Part shown: positions 53,501 through 63,338 of the stretch, piece by piece
Numbering within the stretch: the first letter of the stretch is position 1
Layout of the letters: every line of letters starts with the position of its first letter
NCBI GenBank assembly: GCA_964544155.1
Contig: CAZJAH010000007.1
Span: forward strand, 23,406 to 87,405
Length of the DNA: 64,000 nt
DNA from: CAZJAH01 sp964544155
GTDB taxonomy: Bacteria > Bacteroidota > Ignavibacteria > Kapaibacteriales > UBA2268
Direction: 5' to 3'
Notes under the pieces: model-generated
Seen by the model: the letters and a program-made list of their open reading frames with translations, nothing else
Database searches by the model: none
Told to the model about the DNA's origin: nothing
Position numbers and translations under genes: made by a program

Positions 53501-54139
53501 ATGGCTGAAGAAGAAAAACCACAGGAAAAACAGGAACCTGTTAAACCGCAAAAAAAGAAGAAGAGTTCCGGTTTATCTATGCCTGTAATTATCGGTATAG
53601 TGATTGGCGCTATGGTCATTAATGTTGTACTGGTCATTGTTGTGCTTAAATTCATCCTGCCTCCGGCCGGAGACGATCAGGCCGCCGAAGGTAAAAATGG
53701 AGAAGAAAAGCAGGAACAGGTTGAAGATAATCATGAAGAAAACCTTGACAAAGCACGAAAGAAAAAAGAAGAAGAACTAGAAAAAATTTGGAAAGAGCTC
53801 GAAGAGGAAGATGTATTTGGTGATGAAGAAGGAGTTCTTATCCTGTCTACCGGCAGGATAACGACTAACCCGAGCGCTTCCACACAATTTATAATAGTCG
53901 ACGTTGCTTTGGAGATTCGCGCTATGGGTGAATTTGATGAGGGCAGCTTAACGGGGCAGAAGCTTAAGACCAAAACCAGAGGCATAATCAATAATATCCT
54001 CGGTTCCATGACAGTATCGGAATTACAGGAACAAAGGCTCGAGCTCGACGATATAATGAAAAAAGAGCTGCAGCCCATATATAAGAAGCACCACATATTA
54101 TTAAGAGACATAATAATCAGTGAGTTTATAATCCAGTAG
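53501..54139 (+). CDS. fliL: Flagellar basal-body protein FliL
   Basis: FliL surrounds the stator of the flagellar motor and supports torque. I take the ATG at 53501. A TTG 12 bases upstream is in frame but less likely. The 212 residues have a basic, lysine-rich cytoplasmic start and one membrane segment (about 35-57, PVIIGIVIGAMVINVVLVIV). A charged helix and the C-terminal periplasmic FliL domain follow (FIIVDVALEIRAMG...). First gene of fliL-fliM-fliN-fliO. Confidence 0.85.
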   Translation: MAEEEKPQEKQEPVKPQKKKKSSGLSMPVIIGIVIGAMVINVVLVIVVLKFILPPAGDDQAAEGKNGEEKQEQVEDNHEENLDKARKKKEEELEKIWKELEEEDVFGDEEGVLILSTGRITTNPSASTQFIIVDVALEIRAMGEFDEGSLTGQKLKTKTRGIINNILGSMTVSELQEQRLELDDIMKKELQPIYKKHHILLRDIIISEFIIQ

Positions 54140-54145
54140 CAGCCT

Positions 54146-55189
54146 ATGGCAGACGTATTATCACAAAACGAAATAGATAACCTGCTTTCCGAAATGACTA
54201 GCGGCAGGGTAGACGTCGATGACGTCCTTGGAGGAAGTATCGCCAAAGGCGACATTTCCAACTATGACTTCCGCCGCCCGAACCGGATTTCTAAAAACCA
54301 GGTAAGGACGCTTCAGACCATTCACGAAACTTTCGCTGAGGTGTTCGGGTACTATCTGGTTTCCAAACTGCAGACTGTGGTATCTATCAATGTTACCTCA
54401 GTCGATCAGCTTTTTTATTCCGAGTTCATATTATCTGTATCGAATCCGAGCTGTCTGTATGTATTCGAAATAGAAGGCACAGATGGCAGCGGTATTATGG
54501 AAATTAGCCCGCAGCTTGCACTTACAACAGTAGAAAGACTCCTGGGCGGTTCAGCGGAAATGCAGACAAAAGCCAGAACAATTACGCCAATCGAACAGGC
54601 CGTGGTCAGAGGCATAGTCGAGCACGCTCTCTCAGACTTAAGAAATGCCTGGAGGGCAATAGCCGACCTTAAGTTCAAGTATTCAAGGCTGGAGCTTGAA
54701 GCTGATTTCGTTCAGATAGCCCCTTCATCAGAAATCGTTGTGGTTATATCCTTTGATGTAAACGTCGGGGTGCATACTTTCCTGATGAACCTTTGCTTTC
54801 CGACATTTGCTTTGGAGGAAATTCTCGCGAGGCTTAACAAACAGCAGGTTACATCCTCTGCGGCAGTCAGGCAAAGCTCCAAGAGAATGAAAGAAAACAT
54901 GCAGATACTCAATCATCACATTGAGACTACCTATCTGCCTGTTGTGGCAGAACTCGGCAAGACAGCCATTTCGGTCGGTGAAGTTATGGAATTGAAAGAA
55001 GGCGACGTCATTAAGCTTAATAAAAAGATCAATGAAGAAATTGAGTTAAAAATAGCAGGCAAAAGAAAGCTTGCCGGAAGGCCGGGAAGCGTTGACGGAA
55101 AAAAAGCCGTTAGAATAGTAAGGCCCCTGAAGGAAGAAGACCTCGTTGAAGAAGATATTAGTTATAAAGAAGAGGATAAAAAGTCATGA
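54146..55189 (+). CDS. fliM: Flagellar motor switch protein FliM
   Basis: FliM is part of the C-ring and binds CheY-P. The 347 residues begin with LSQNEIDNLLSEMTSG, the CheY-binding N-terminal motif. The middle CheC-like domain shows YSEFILSVSNPSCLYVFEIE, and the C-terminal FliN-like domain spans about 260-325. It starts 6 bases after fliL and overlaps fliN by 4. Confidence 0.95.
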   Translation: MADVLSQNEIDNLLSEMTSGRVDVDDVLGGSIAKGDISNYDFRRPNRISKNQVRTLQTIHETFAEVFGYYLVSKLQTVVSINVTSVDQLFYSEFILSVSNPSCLYVFEIEGTDGSGIMEISPQLALTTVERLLGGSAEMQTKARTITPIEQAVVRGIVEHALSDLRNAWRAIADLKFKYSRLELEADFVQIAPSSEIVVVISFDVNVGVHTFLMNLCFPTFALEEILARLNKQQVTSSAAVRQSSKRMKENMQILNHHIETTYLPVVAELGKTAISVGEVMELKEGDVIKLNKKINEEIELKIAGKRKLAGRPGSVDGKKAVRIVRPLKEEDLVEEDISYKEEDKKS

Positions 55190-55608
55190 CTATGACACAG
55201 GAAGAAATCGATGCTCTGATCCAGGGTGGTGGAATAGAAGAAGAATCGCAGGAGCAGATTGCCGGCTCTGAAAGGCAAGGCGTGGAATCTCCTGAATTCC
55301 CGGAAATGGAATACGGCGGCGAAGAAAAAATGTATTCTCCACTCGACCCAAAACTTGAGCTTCTGTACGATCTGCAGCTCCCGGTTTCTATTGAGCTTGG
55401 CAGGACTAACATGCTTATCAGGAATATACTCAGGCTCGGTAGAGGCTCGGTGATTGAATTTGATAAGCTGGTCAGCGAACCGGTAGATGTTCTTATCAAC
55501 GGTAAAAAAGTTGCCGAAGGCGAGGTTGTTGTTATAGACAAGCACTTTGGTATCAGGATAACAACGCTGGTCGATCCGACAGACAGGCTCAGAGGACTTA
55601 AAAAATAA
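55186..55608 (+). CDS. fliN: Flagellar motor switch protein FliN
   Basis: The 140-residue C-ring protein has an N-terminal helical part (TQEEIDALIQGG, also resembling the FliM motif) and a clear SpoA domain (about 60-130, LPVSIELGRTNMLIRNILRL and EGEVVVIDKHFGIRI). It lacks the extended CheC-like region of FliY. It overlaps fliM by 4 bases. Confidence 0.94.
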   Translation: MTMTQEEIDALIQGGGIEEESQEQIAGSERQGVESPEFPEMEYGGEEKMYSPLDPKLELLYDLQLPVSIELGRTNMLIRNILRLGRGSVIEFDKLVSEPVDVLINGKKVAEGEVVVIDKHFGIRITTLVDPTDRLRGLKK

Positions 55609-55619
55609 GAGGATCAGAA

Positions 55620-56024
55620 ATGGATTATACTTTAATAAAAGCATTTTTCACACTGGCGCTGGGTGTTGCAGTGATGGGCGGTGTACTTTTTTTGATCAAA
55701 AAGTACTTTGTCGCAAAAGCCGGCAGCCCCGATGCCCCGGATATGAAGGTAATTTCTAAGCTGAACCTTCAACCCAAGGTATCACTTTATATGATCAAAG
55801 CAGGAAGCAAAACCCTGCTTATCGGTGTATCGGACAAAGGGGTTAACCCGATTACTGAATTGGATGACGATAATATCGGCCCGGATGAAATGATAAAATA
55901 TTTCAGTGACGATAATCCTTCTTATAACCAAAAAACCTTAAAAACAGCTCCTGAAGCAGGGGACGCCGATCTTTCCTTTATGTCATTTTTAAAAAACGCA
56001 CTCCTTAAGAAGAATATAAATTAG
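55620..56024 (+). CDS. fliO: Flagellar biosynthesis protein FliO
   Basis: FliO helps assemble the flagellar export gate (FliP complex). The 134 residues have one N-terminal membrane segment (about 8-30, FFTLALGVAVMGGVLFLIKK) and then a small soluble domain (VISKLNLQPKVSLYMIKAGS). Usually fliP, fliQ and fliR follow, but here a terminator and mreB do. Confidence 0.82.
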   Translation: MDYTLIKAFFTLALGVAVMGGVLFLIKKYFVAKAGSPDAPDMKVISKLNLQPKVSLYMIKAGSKTLLIGVSDKGVNPITELDDDNIGPDEMIKYFSDDNPSYNQKTLKTAPEAGDADLSFMSFLKNALLKKNIN

Positions 56025-56052
56025 ACAAATCAAATTTTTATTAAAATTATAG

Positions 56053-56096
56053 GCTAATTCTTTTATTTTTGTAAGATAAGGAATTAGCTTTTTTTT
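56053..56096 (+). terminator. Terminator of the fliLMNO operon
   Basis: A perfect 8-bp stem GCTAATTC/GAATTAGC with a 20-base loop and T8. The stem is A+T-rich. The loop contains TATTTTTG (56064-56071), a match to the Bacteroidota -7 box without a good TTTG partner upstream, so an mreB promoter may overlap this terminator. Confidence 0.6.
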
Positions 56097-56130
56097 GATA
56101 GAAACCTTTTGTATCCGGAATAATAGATAT

Positions 56131-57156
56131 ATGCCTTTATTTAAAATATTTACAAATGATGTCGCTATTGACTTAGGGACTGCAAACACCCTTATTTGGA
56201 TGAAGGGCAAAGGGATAGTGCTGAACGAACCTTCAATAGTGGCATTCGATCAATCGAGTAAGCATATAATTGCTATCGGCCACGACGCCCAGGCTATGGT
56301 AGGGAAAACTCACAGGGATATTAAAATAATCCGCCCGCTAAGAGACGGCGCGATCGCCGATTTTGAAATTACCGAAGGTATGCTCCGTGCCTTCATCAGG
56401 AAGGTCAGTATGTCATGGCAGCCAGCCAGAAGAGTGGTTGTATGCGTACCCTCGGGTATCACCGAAGTTGAGAAACGAGCCGTAAGGGATGCCTGTGAGC
56501 ATGCAGGCGCGAGGGAAGTGCACCTTATAGCCGAACCAATGGCAGGAGCGATAGGTATAGGGCTGAATGTGCATGAGCCTGTAGGTAATTTGATTGTCGA
56601 TATAGGCGGCGGTACCACAGAGATTGCCGTAATAGCGCTTTCAGGAATAGTTAGCGACGAATCAATAAGGATTGCCGGCGATGAACTTACCAATGCTATT
56701 GGCCAGTACTTCCGAAGGCAGCATAACATACTTATTGGCGACCGCACAGCCGAAAAAATCAAATGCTCGGTAGGGTCTGCGTTCCCACTTGAGGAAGAGA
56801 TCGAAATTGAAGTTAAAGGCCGAGATCTTGTTTCCGGAATACCAAAAATGATACAGGTCAGTTCAGCCGACATAAGAGAAGCGCTTTCCGAATCAGTTTC
56901 CGAGATAGTGGCGGCTGTACTGAATTTACTTGAAAAAACCCCGCCTGAGCTTGCCGCGGATATATTCGACCGCGGAATAATGATATCCGGCGGCGGCGCC
57001 CTGCTAAAAGGGCTTGACGAAAGGATCAAACGCGAAACCAGCCTGCCGGTTCACTTGGCGGAAGATCCGCTTACGGCAGTGGTAAGGGGGACCGGCAAAG
57101 TGCTTGAAAACCTACAGGAATATTCATCTGTGCTTATTAAAAGCACAAGGTACTAA
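56131..57156 (+). CDS. mreB: Rod-shape determining protein MreB
   Basis: Actin-like filament that guides lateral cell-wall synthesis. I start at the ATG at 56131 (MPLFKIFTNDVAIDLGTANT), where the family's own N-terminus begins. A TTG 36 bases upstream is in frame but would add an unrelated leader. The 341 residues contain the phosphate-binding IDLGTANTLIWMKG, the second nucleotide block VDIGGGTTEIAVIAL and the C-terminal GGGALLKGLDERI. First gene of mreB-mreC-mreD, indicating a rod-shaped cell. Confidence 0.96.
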   Translation: MPLFKIFTNDVAIDLGTANTLIWMKGKGIVLNEPSIVAFDQSSKHIIAIGHDAQAMVGKTHRDIKIIRPLRDGAIADFEITEGMLRAFIRKVSMSWQPARRVVVCVPSGITEVEKRAVRDACEHAGAREVHLIAEPMAGAIGIGLNVHEPVGNLIVDIGGGTTEIAVIALSGIVSDESIRIAGDELTNAIGQYFRRQHNILIGDRTAEKIKCSVGSAFPLEEEIEIEVKGRDLVSGIPKMIQVSSADIREALSESVSEIVAAVLNLLEKTPPELAADIFDRGIMISGGGALLKGLDERIKRETSLPVHLAEDPLTAVVRGTGKVLENLQEYSSVLIKSTRY

Positions 57157-57223
57157 TTTTGAATTTAGGAATCTTTAATTACGCGAACTTCGCGCCCGGA
57201 TTCTTGGAGCGAGATATTCCCTG

Positions 57224-58078
57224 ATGCAGAAAGCCTTTAATTTTATATCGAAATTCAAAGAATACATTGCCTTCGCGGCGCTGATCGTTATAAGCCTGTC
57301 TTTGATATCCATTGGCGATACAACCAAAATTGGCGGCTTCCGCGCTATAGTTATCGCATCGCTTGGTACAATGCAGGATGCTTTTTCGTGGATACCTAAT
57401 CCCGGCGCTTTAAAAAGCGAGAACCGAGCAATAAGAAGCCTAAACTTAAGGCAGTCGGCAGAGTTGGCCAGGATGCGTACTTCACTTGTAGAAAACTCTA
57501 AGCTGCGAAGTATGATAGGCTTCCGCAAAAAAACCGATATTCCCGTTATCAGCGCTGAAATTTCCGGCAAGACAACTGTGCAGATGCGCAATTATGTCAC
57601 TCTGGATAAGGGCGCCAAATCAGGCATTAAGGAAAGCATGGCTGTGCGTACTGATGCGGGACTGGTGGGAATTGTGACCGCCGTAAGCGATAATTATTCT
57701 TTAGTAGAGCTTATCCGGAACCGTAACGTAAAAATTTCTGCCAAAATACAGAGGAATCTCATCAAAGGCATTGTGGAATGGGAAGGTGCTGATGATTTTT
57801 ACTTAAAAAATATTCCGACTTCATTTGACGTTGAGGCCGGCGATGTCGTTATTACATCTAATTACAGCAATAAATATCCAAAAAATGTACCTATCGGAGA
57901 AATTACTGAAATAAGCGAAGACCACGGCTCATTATTTCTCAGGATAAAAATTAAACCCTTTGTTAATTTTTCTACCATGGAACAGGTTTTTGTTATTGAT
58001 CAGTTGCCCGATCCGGAAAGGAATGCTATCATACGGCAAATGGAAGAAAAACTTAAAACATTGAAACCGAATCAGTAG
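57224..58078 (+). CDS. mreC: Rod-shape determining protein MreC
   Basis: MreC is a periplasmic scaffold anchored by one N-terminal helix (about 15-32). The 284 residues include a coiled-coil stretch (about 65-100) and the beta-rich C-terminal domain (VTLDKGAKSGIKESMAVRTD and VVITSNYSNKYPKNVPIGEI), both typical. It starts 67 bases after mreB and is followed by mreD after 7 bases. Confidence 0.92.
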   Translation: MQKAFNFISKFKEYIAFAALIVISLSLISIGDTTKIGGFRAIVIASLGTMQDAFSWIPNPGALKSENRAIRSLNLRQSAELARMRTSLVENSKLRSMIGFRKKTDIPVISAEISGKTTVQMRNYVTLDKGAKSGIKESMAVRTDAGLVGIVTAVSDNYSLVELIRNRNVKISAKIQRNLIKGIVEWEGADDFYLKNIPTSFDVEAGDVVITSNYSNKYPKNVPIGEITEISEDHGSLFLRIKIKPFVNFSTMEQVFVIDQLPDPERNAIIRQMEEKLKTLKPNQ

Positions 58079-58085
58079 GCAGGGA

Positions 58086-58616
58086 ATGAGAATTAACATC
58101 GACAAAAGGGAAAAACGTGTTAAAAACATACGATTCATTAGCTATGCCACCGCGGCCCTTATACTTTCTGTGTTGCAGGTTGCGCTTCTCGACCTCATCG
58201 AAATCGGCGGCATTACCCCGGACCTGCTTGTTATACTTGTTGTTTGGATTGCGATCCGCGAAGGCCAGTTCAACGGCCTTTTCTTTGGATTCGGAATAGG
58301 TTTGCTTTTGGATATTATTTCGTTCGACCTGATAGGTACAAACGCACTGTCAAAAACCATTGCCGCTTTTGTATCGGGTTTTTTTTACAAGGAAGGCAAA
58401 TCAGATTTTATCATAAGCAATTTCAGGCTGCTCGGTATTGTGTTCCTTGCATCTGCGGCACATAACCTTGTGTATTTTTTTATGTATATTAAATTATCAG
58501 ATCTTGATTTCTGGTCGTTTTTCCTTCGTTATGGGATAGCGACTTCATTGTACACAACTGTAGTTTCAATCCTGGCCATGATATTCAATATCAGAAGGCG
58601 CAGGTATAATATTTAG
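58086..58616 (+). CDS. mreD: Rod-shape determining protein MreD
   Basis: The 176-residue polytopic protein has about five hydrophobic segments with the family signature GGITPDLLVILVVWIAIREG and FGFGIGLLLDIISFDLIGTN. MreD works with MreC in the elongasome. It completes the mreBCD operon. The usual following genes pbp2 (mrdA) and rodA (mrdB) are not here, as smc follows. Confidence 0.9.
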   Translation: MRINIDKREKRVKNIRFISYATAALILSVLQVALLDLIEIGGITPDLLVILVVWIAIREGQFNGLFFGFGIGLLLDIISFDLIGTNALSKTIAAFVSGFFYKEGKSDFIISNFRLLGIVFLASAAHNLVYFFMYIKLSDLDFWSFFLRYGIATSLYTTVVSILAMIFNIRRRRYNI

Positions 58617-58638
58617 CAAATAATAAGATTATACAATA

Positions 58639-61600
58639 ATGTATCTTTCAAAATTAGATATAGTTGGCTTTAAGTCATTCGCGCAAAAGACTAATCTTAA
58701 ATTCTCCGACGGCATTTCGGCCGTCGTCGGGCCGAACGGCTGCGGTAAATCGAATATTGTCGACGCCATACGATGGGTGCTTGGCGAACAGAAAACTTCT
58801 GTTCTTAGGTCTGAGCACATGGAGAACGTCATTTTCAACGGCACTAAGACAAGAAAACCACTCGGTATGGCCGAGGTATCCATTACTATTCAGAACAACC
58901 GCCAGGCTCTTCCGATAGAGTATTCCGAGGTAACTGTCGCGAGAAGGCTGTTCAGAGACGGCCAAAGCCACTACCTGCTTAATAATACCCAGTGCCGTCT
59001 GAAGGATATTCTCGATCTTTTCATGGATACCGGGCTAGGGCCTGATTCATATTCGGTGATCGAACTTAAAATGGTCGAAGCCATACTCAGCGGCAGGGTA
59101 GATGACCGCAGGCACATGCTTGAAGAAGCCGCTGGAATTAAAAAGTATAAGCTCAGACGAAAGGAAACCTCCCGCAAGCTGCTTAACGTACAGGCCGACC
59201 TCGACCGTGTACTCGATATCGTCCAGGAGGTGAAAACAAACGTCAATTCGCTTTCCAGGCAGGCCGCAAAAACTAAGCGCTACCATAACTTTCAGAATGA
59301 ACTCCGCGAAAAGGATATTAAAGCTGCAAAGTTTGATTATGACCTGAAAAAATTACGCCACGATGAGCTTAAATCCGAAATACTTGAAATAGATAAGCAA
59401 AAGAACAGGCTTGAAATCGAAATCGGACAAAGCGAAAAAGAGATCGCCCGGCTAAAAGAAATCCTTTCTGAGCTTGACACTGAATATCACGACGCCCGAG
59501 CCAATGAGGCCAAATTCGAGAATAATCTTTCAATGGCGGTTAAGGATCTGGCTGTGACTAATGAGAAACTTTCGGGATTACACGACAATAAAGGAAGGCT
59601 TGAAAAAGAGCTGAAGCAGACCGCCGAAAGAGAAGCCGAAATAAACGAAAACTTAGAAAAATTAAAGATAAACGCAGACGAAAATAAATCCAAACTGGAA
59701 TCCCTTACAAAAGCTCTTGAGGTAAAAAAAGAAGAGCTTCGGGCAAGGGAATTTGATGCCGGGACTTTTAGGGAAGAAAGCTCAAGGCTGAACGAAGAGA
59801 TTATCACTCTGAATAACAGGATAAATTCCTTAAATGATATAAAAAGCAGGAATCAGCGCAGGATAGAATCCCTTATATCCAAGAAAAATGAAGCCGCAGG
59901 GCAAAAAAGCGAATTTGAGCGGCAGATGCAGCAATTAGAGGAAGACATAATACACCTGAAGAATCATGCCGAGCTAAGCTCCGCGGAAAGAGACGAAGCC
60001 GAAAGCGAGCTTAACATGGCCGGTGAAAAAAAGCAGTCACTGCAGAATGAACTTAACGACTTAACAAACAGCCTTAACGATAAGAAAAGCCTCCTCGGCA
60101 GCCGCAATGCTTCATTGCAGTACCTGGAAAGGCTTAGCGATACCACCGGCGCAAATGCTTATTTATCAAAAAATACTGAATGGAAAAAGCCCAAAAACAA
60201 TGAATTGGCAAAGGATAGCGGCGAATTGCAGCTCGGCGAACTTACCGGTACTGATGAAAAATACCGTGTGGCAGTTGAGGCCGCCCTCGGTGAAGCGGTG
60301 CACTATCTTGTTGTTAATTCTAAAGATGAGGCTTTCAGAGCTTTCGACCTTCTCAAGAAAAACAGCAAAGGAAAAGCTGCCTTTCTCTGCAGGGATATGA
60401 TAAAACCGCTTCAAATCACTAACGATGATACTCCTGAAGGTACCGAAGGCAGGATCATAAACCTGGTCAGAGTGGATGATGACATCAGGAGTTTTCTTGA
60501 CAGCCTGTGGGGAGATATGGTTGTGGCCGGAGATATTGAATCGGCCCGGGAAGCCATAGCTTCCGGCAAAGCCTCGTCAGCCGTGACGCTCGAAGGTGAA
60601 CTTTTCGGAAGAGAAGGCGTTATCAAAGGCGGATCGAAATCCGGTACGGAAGGCGCTATCATCGGCAAAAAAGAAAGAATTGACAATTTAAAGAAAGAAA
60701 TAGCAGAAATCGAAACCGATATTAATGCTCTAAATGAGCAATCAGGAAGCCTTAAGGAAGATATCGCCCTGATAGATCTGAATGCCCTGAAGAACGCCCT
60801 TCGCCGGGCTGAAGAAAAAATGAACGATGCTTCCCGAAAGCTCGACCGGCTGGAGCTGAATAAGCAGTCCATCGATAATAATATTGAGCTGGCAGACAGG
60901 AATATCGCTAATTATGACCGCGAGATAACAGAAGCCGAAGAAGAAGCCGGCTCAAATGATGAAGATATTGCTGAGCTCGAAAAGCAGCTACTGCTGAAAA
61001 AAGAAGAATATAACAGCCGGCTTTCCGAACTTAATTCTGCCGAAGAATCCCTCAACGAAGTAAGAGAAGAATTCCGCGAATTAGAGATTAATACAGTTGA
61101 CCTGCGCAGCGCCCTGCAGAATAATCAAAACCAGGTCAGCGGCCTTGAAAACCAGCTGAGCCGCCTGGAAAGCGACCGCGAAAGCAAAAAGAACATGCTT
61201 ATTTCAGGCGATTCCACTGAGCACGAACTTAAGCTTAAGATTAAAGAAATCGAACAGCAAATAAATGAGCTTGAAGCGAACCTCGATAAAGCCAAATCCG
61301 CAGCGGCAGTACTCAGGGAAAAACGCAGCGCTCTGAGAACTGATATTGACGGAATACAGTCGCAGCTAAATGAAAAGCATAAGCAGTATGACGGCGTGAA
61401 AGAGTCGATACATAAAATTGAGCTTAAAGACGCGGATATTAACGCCTCACTGAATAACATCACTTCCAGAATAATAGACAGCTACGAAACCGATATCGCA
61501 AATCTGCTAATGGACTTTGAGGAAGATTTCAACATCGAATTAATTAAAGCCGAAATCATTGAGCTTAAGACAAAGCTTTCTGCACTCGGCCCCGTGAACT

Positions 61601-62196
61601 TCACTGCTCTGGATGAATACGAAAGCCAGAGCGAAAGGCTTACTTTTTACGAAAGCCAGGTAAATGACCTCCAGGAATCAGAAAAAACGCTCCTGCAGAC
61701 GATCGAAGAGATCAACGAAACAGCCGAACGTAAGTTCATGGATACATTCGAGCTGATCAGGAAGAATTTTCGCGACCTATTCCAAAAATTATTCAGCGCC
61801 GACGGAGAGGCAGACCTAAAAATGGAAGAAGGCAATCCCCTGGAAGCTGATATTGAGATTACGGCAAAACCGCCTAACAAAAAGCCTTCGAATATTGAGC
61901 AGCTATCCGGCGGCGAGAAAACTCTTACAGCCATTGCCCTGCTCTTTGCCATTTACCTGGTAAAGCCAAGCCCCTTCTGTATCCTCGATGAAGTAGACGC
62001 CCCTCTCGATGATGCAAATGTAGGCAAATTCGTTACGCTTATCAAGGAATTCAGCGAAAAAACCCAATTCCTGATAGTTACGCATAACAAAAAAACTATG
62101 GAAGCTGCAGATAATCTTTACGGGGTGACCATGCAGGAAGACGGCGTCTCCAAAACAGTGTCGGTACGCATTGATCCCGCCCTGCAGGAAGGTTGA
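58639..62196 (+). CDS. smc: Chromosome segregation protein SMC
   Basis: SMC dimers form the condensin-like ring that organises the chromosome. The 1185 residues have the full layout: Walker A VVGPNGCGKSNI at about 29-40, a first long coiled coil (about 170-500), the hinge (about 520-670, with AVEAALGEAVHYLVVNS and ITNDDTPEGTEGR), a second coiled coil, and the C-terminal signature LSGGEKTLTAIALLFAIYLV with Walker B FCILDEVDAPLDDANVG. It begins 22 bases after mreD. ScpA and ScpB are not in the window. Confidence 0.97.
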   Translation: MYLSKLDIVGFKSFAQKTNLKFSDGISAVVGPNGCGKSNIVDAIRWVLGEQKTSVLRSEHMENVIFNGTKTRKPLGMAEVSITIQNNRQALPIEYSEVTVARRLFRDGQSHYLLNNTQCRLKDILDLFMDTGLGPDSYSVIELKMVEAILSGRVDDRRHMLEEAAGIKKYKLRRKETSRKLLNVQADLDRVLDIVQEVKTNVNSLSRQAAKTKRYHNFQNELREKDIKAAKFDYDLKKLRHDELKSEILEIDKQKNRLEIEIGQSEKEIARLKEILSELDTEYHDARANEAKFENNLSMAVKDLAVTNEKLSGLHDNKGRLEKELKQTAEREAEINENLEKLKINADENKSKLESLTKALEVKKEELRAREFDAGTFREESSRLNEEIITLNNRINSLNDIKSRNQRRIESLISKKNEAAGQKSEFERQMQQLEEDIIHLKNHAELSSAERDEAESELNMAGEKKQSLQNELNDLTNSLNDKKSLLGSRNASLQYLERLSDTTGANAYLSKNTEWKKPKNNELAKDSGELQLGELTGTDEKYRVAVEAALGEAVHYLVVNSKDEAFRAFDLLKKNSKGKAAFLCRDMIKPLQITNDDTPEGTEGRIINLVRVDDDIRSFLDSLWGDMVVAGDIESAREAIASGKASSAVTLEGELFGREGVIKGGSKSGTEGAIIGKKERIDNLKKEIAEIETDINALNEQSGSLKEDIALIDLNALKNALRRAEEKMNDASRKLDRLELNKQSIDNNIELADRNIANYDREITEAEEEAGSNDEDIAELEKQLLLKKEEYNSRLSELNSAEESLNEVREEFRELEINTVDLRSALQNNQNQVSGLENQLSRLESDRESKKNMLISGDSTEHELKLKIKEIEQQINELEANLDKAKSAAAVLREKRSALRTDIDGIQSQLNEKHKQYDGVKESIHKIELKDADINASLNNITSRIIDSYETDIANLLMDFEEDFNIELIKAEIIELKTKLSALGPVNFTALDEYESQSERLTFYESQVNDLQESEKTLLQTIEEINETAERKFMDTFELIRKNFRDLFQKLFSADGEADLKMEEGNPLEADIEITAKPPNKKPSNIEQLSGGEKTLTAIALLFAIYLVKPSPFCILDEVDAPLDDANVGKFVTLIKEFSEKTQFLIVTHNKKTMEAADNLYGVTMQEDGVSKTVSVRIDPALQEG

Positions 62197-62477
62197 TTTA
62201 GAGTTGCTTAAAACAAATTTTAGCTGGACTTCATCATTATAATGTCAATTTATTTCTTTAAGGCGGGGGTATTTTTATTATCCCCAACGGATATCTGTAT
62301 TGCCTCTACCTTCCGGGTATTAAACCCCTCTAGGCTTCGAAAATTTTCGGATTATTCAACATATCAATTCAAATATATCGGAAAAACCCGTGATTATCAT
62401 CATATAAAGCACTTAAGCAATAACCGATAGAGATACAGACAATTGTCTATATCTTTATAAGTTTAACTTGGGCTGTT
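62197..62477. other. 281-base gap between smc and the nuclease-like gene
   Basis: A 62-codon plus-strand frame (62242-62430) is open here but has no ribosome binding site and no recognisable features. Nothing else stands out. Confidence 0.5.
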
Positions 62478-63263
62478 TTATATTCCGTATTTAAGCTTAA
62501 GAAAATCCTGGATATCCTTTCCTAGGACATTAGCTATTTCCTGCCATGTAATAAAGGAGATATTATCTCTTAAAGGACTTTTTGTTACAGCATCTTTCAC
62601 TATATACAATTTTCTGATAAGGTCAGTTCTTTCCGAATGTAAAATTAAGATAAACCGGCAGTTATATTTATCTGCTGCAATTATATTTCTAATTAGCTGG
62701 TAATTATCGATTTTAGTTCCATCATCTGTTTCTAATTTCTCTAAATTTAAAATACCATCTGCACTCGGGTATTGTGCTTTGAAGCTGGCAAGATCCTTAT
62801 TAGTAAAATCGGATTCGGTTAATTTAGCTTCACAAATTATGCATTGGTTTTCATCTGAGATTTTCATATCTATTTCAGTATGATGTCCCGTATTTACTTC
62901 GATCTTGGGGTTAAATCCAAATTCGATTGTACCAAATGTACTAAGGTTAAATAAATCTTTAATGCCCTTCCAGCTATTTTTAACTTTGGGATGACAGAAA
63001 ATGTTCATGAGCAGCGCGTCAGATGAATTTGATGATTGTAGTTCTTTCGTATCATTACAAAAATGAGTATGTATTTTATCCAGTCTGTTTTTGTATGCCG
63101 GATTTTTAATTATAGAGTCATAAGAATCCGGGTGAAAGTTATCCGCTATATCATTAAAAATTATAGCAGATTCGCGTTGGGTAATATTAGTTATTTGATT
63201 TTTGATGCAATACTTTACTGCATATTGTTTGAGTTTTTCTCGGAGAACTGCTGAATTATTCAT
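62478..63263 (-). CDS. PD-(D/E)XK nuclease-like protein
   Basis: The 261-residue soluble protein has a nuclease-like active-site pattern: EIDMKI (Asp132) followed by CIICEAKLTE with Glu145 and Lys147, the D...ExK arrangement of the PD-(D/E)XK fold. The general layout resembles the PGN_0703 group of putative restriction endonucleases found in Bacteroidota, though I cannot confirm the family by eye. No methyltransferase or helicase gene is adjacent. Its coding sequence looks more AT-rich than its neighbours, which hints at recent acquisition. Target unknown: DNA repair or defence are both possible. Confidence 0.6.
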   Translation of the reverse strand: MNNSAVLREKLKQYAVKYCIKNQITNITQRESAIIFNDIADNFHPDSYDSIIKNPAYKNRLDKIHTHFCNDTKELQSSNSSDALLMNIFCHPKVKNSWKGIKDLFNLSTFGTIEFGFNPKIEVNTGHHTEIDMKISDENQCIICEAKLTESDFTNKDLASFKAQYPSADGILNLEKLETDDGTKIDNYQLIRNIIAADKYNCRFILILHSERTDLIRKLYIVKDAVTKSPLRDNISFITWQEIANVLGKDIQDFLKLKYGI

Positions 63264-63338
63264 AAAATTCCCATAGTATATGCCAAATTGATTTGTAACT
63301 AAAATAACATCTTTCTGACTAATAATTACGCAAAAAAG

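Noticed and set aside
56310..57029. 239-codon frame antisense to mreB
   Set aside because: Composition is serine/isoleucine-rich as expected from the reverse of a conserved gene, and mreB itself is certain.
62242..62430. 62-codon plus-strand ORF after smc
   Set aside because: No ribosome binding site and no family features.
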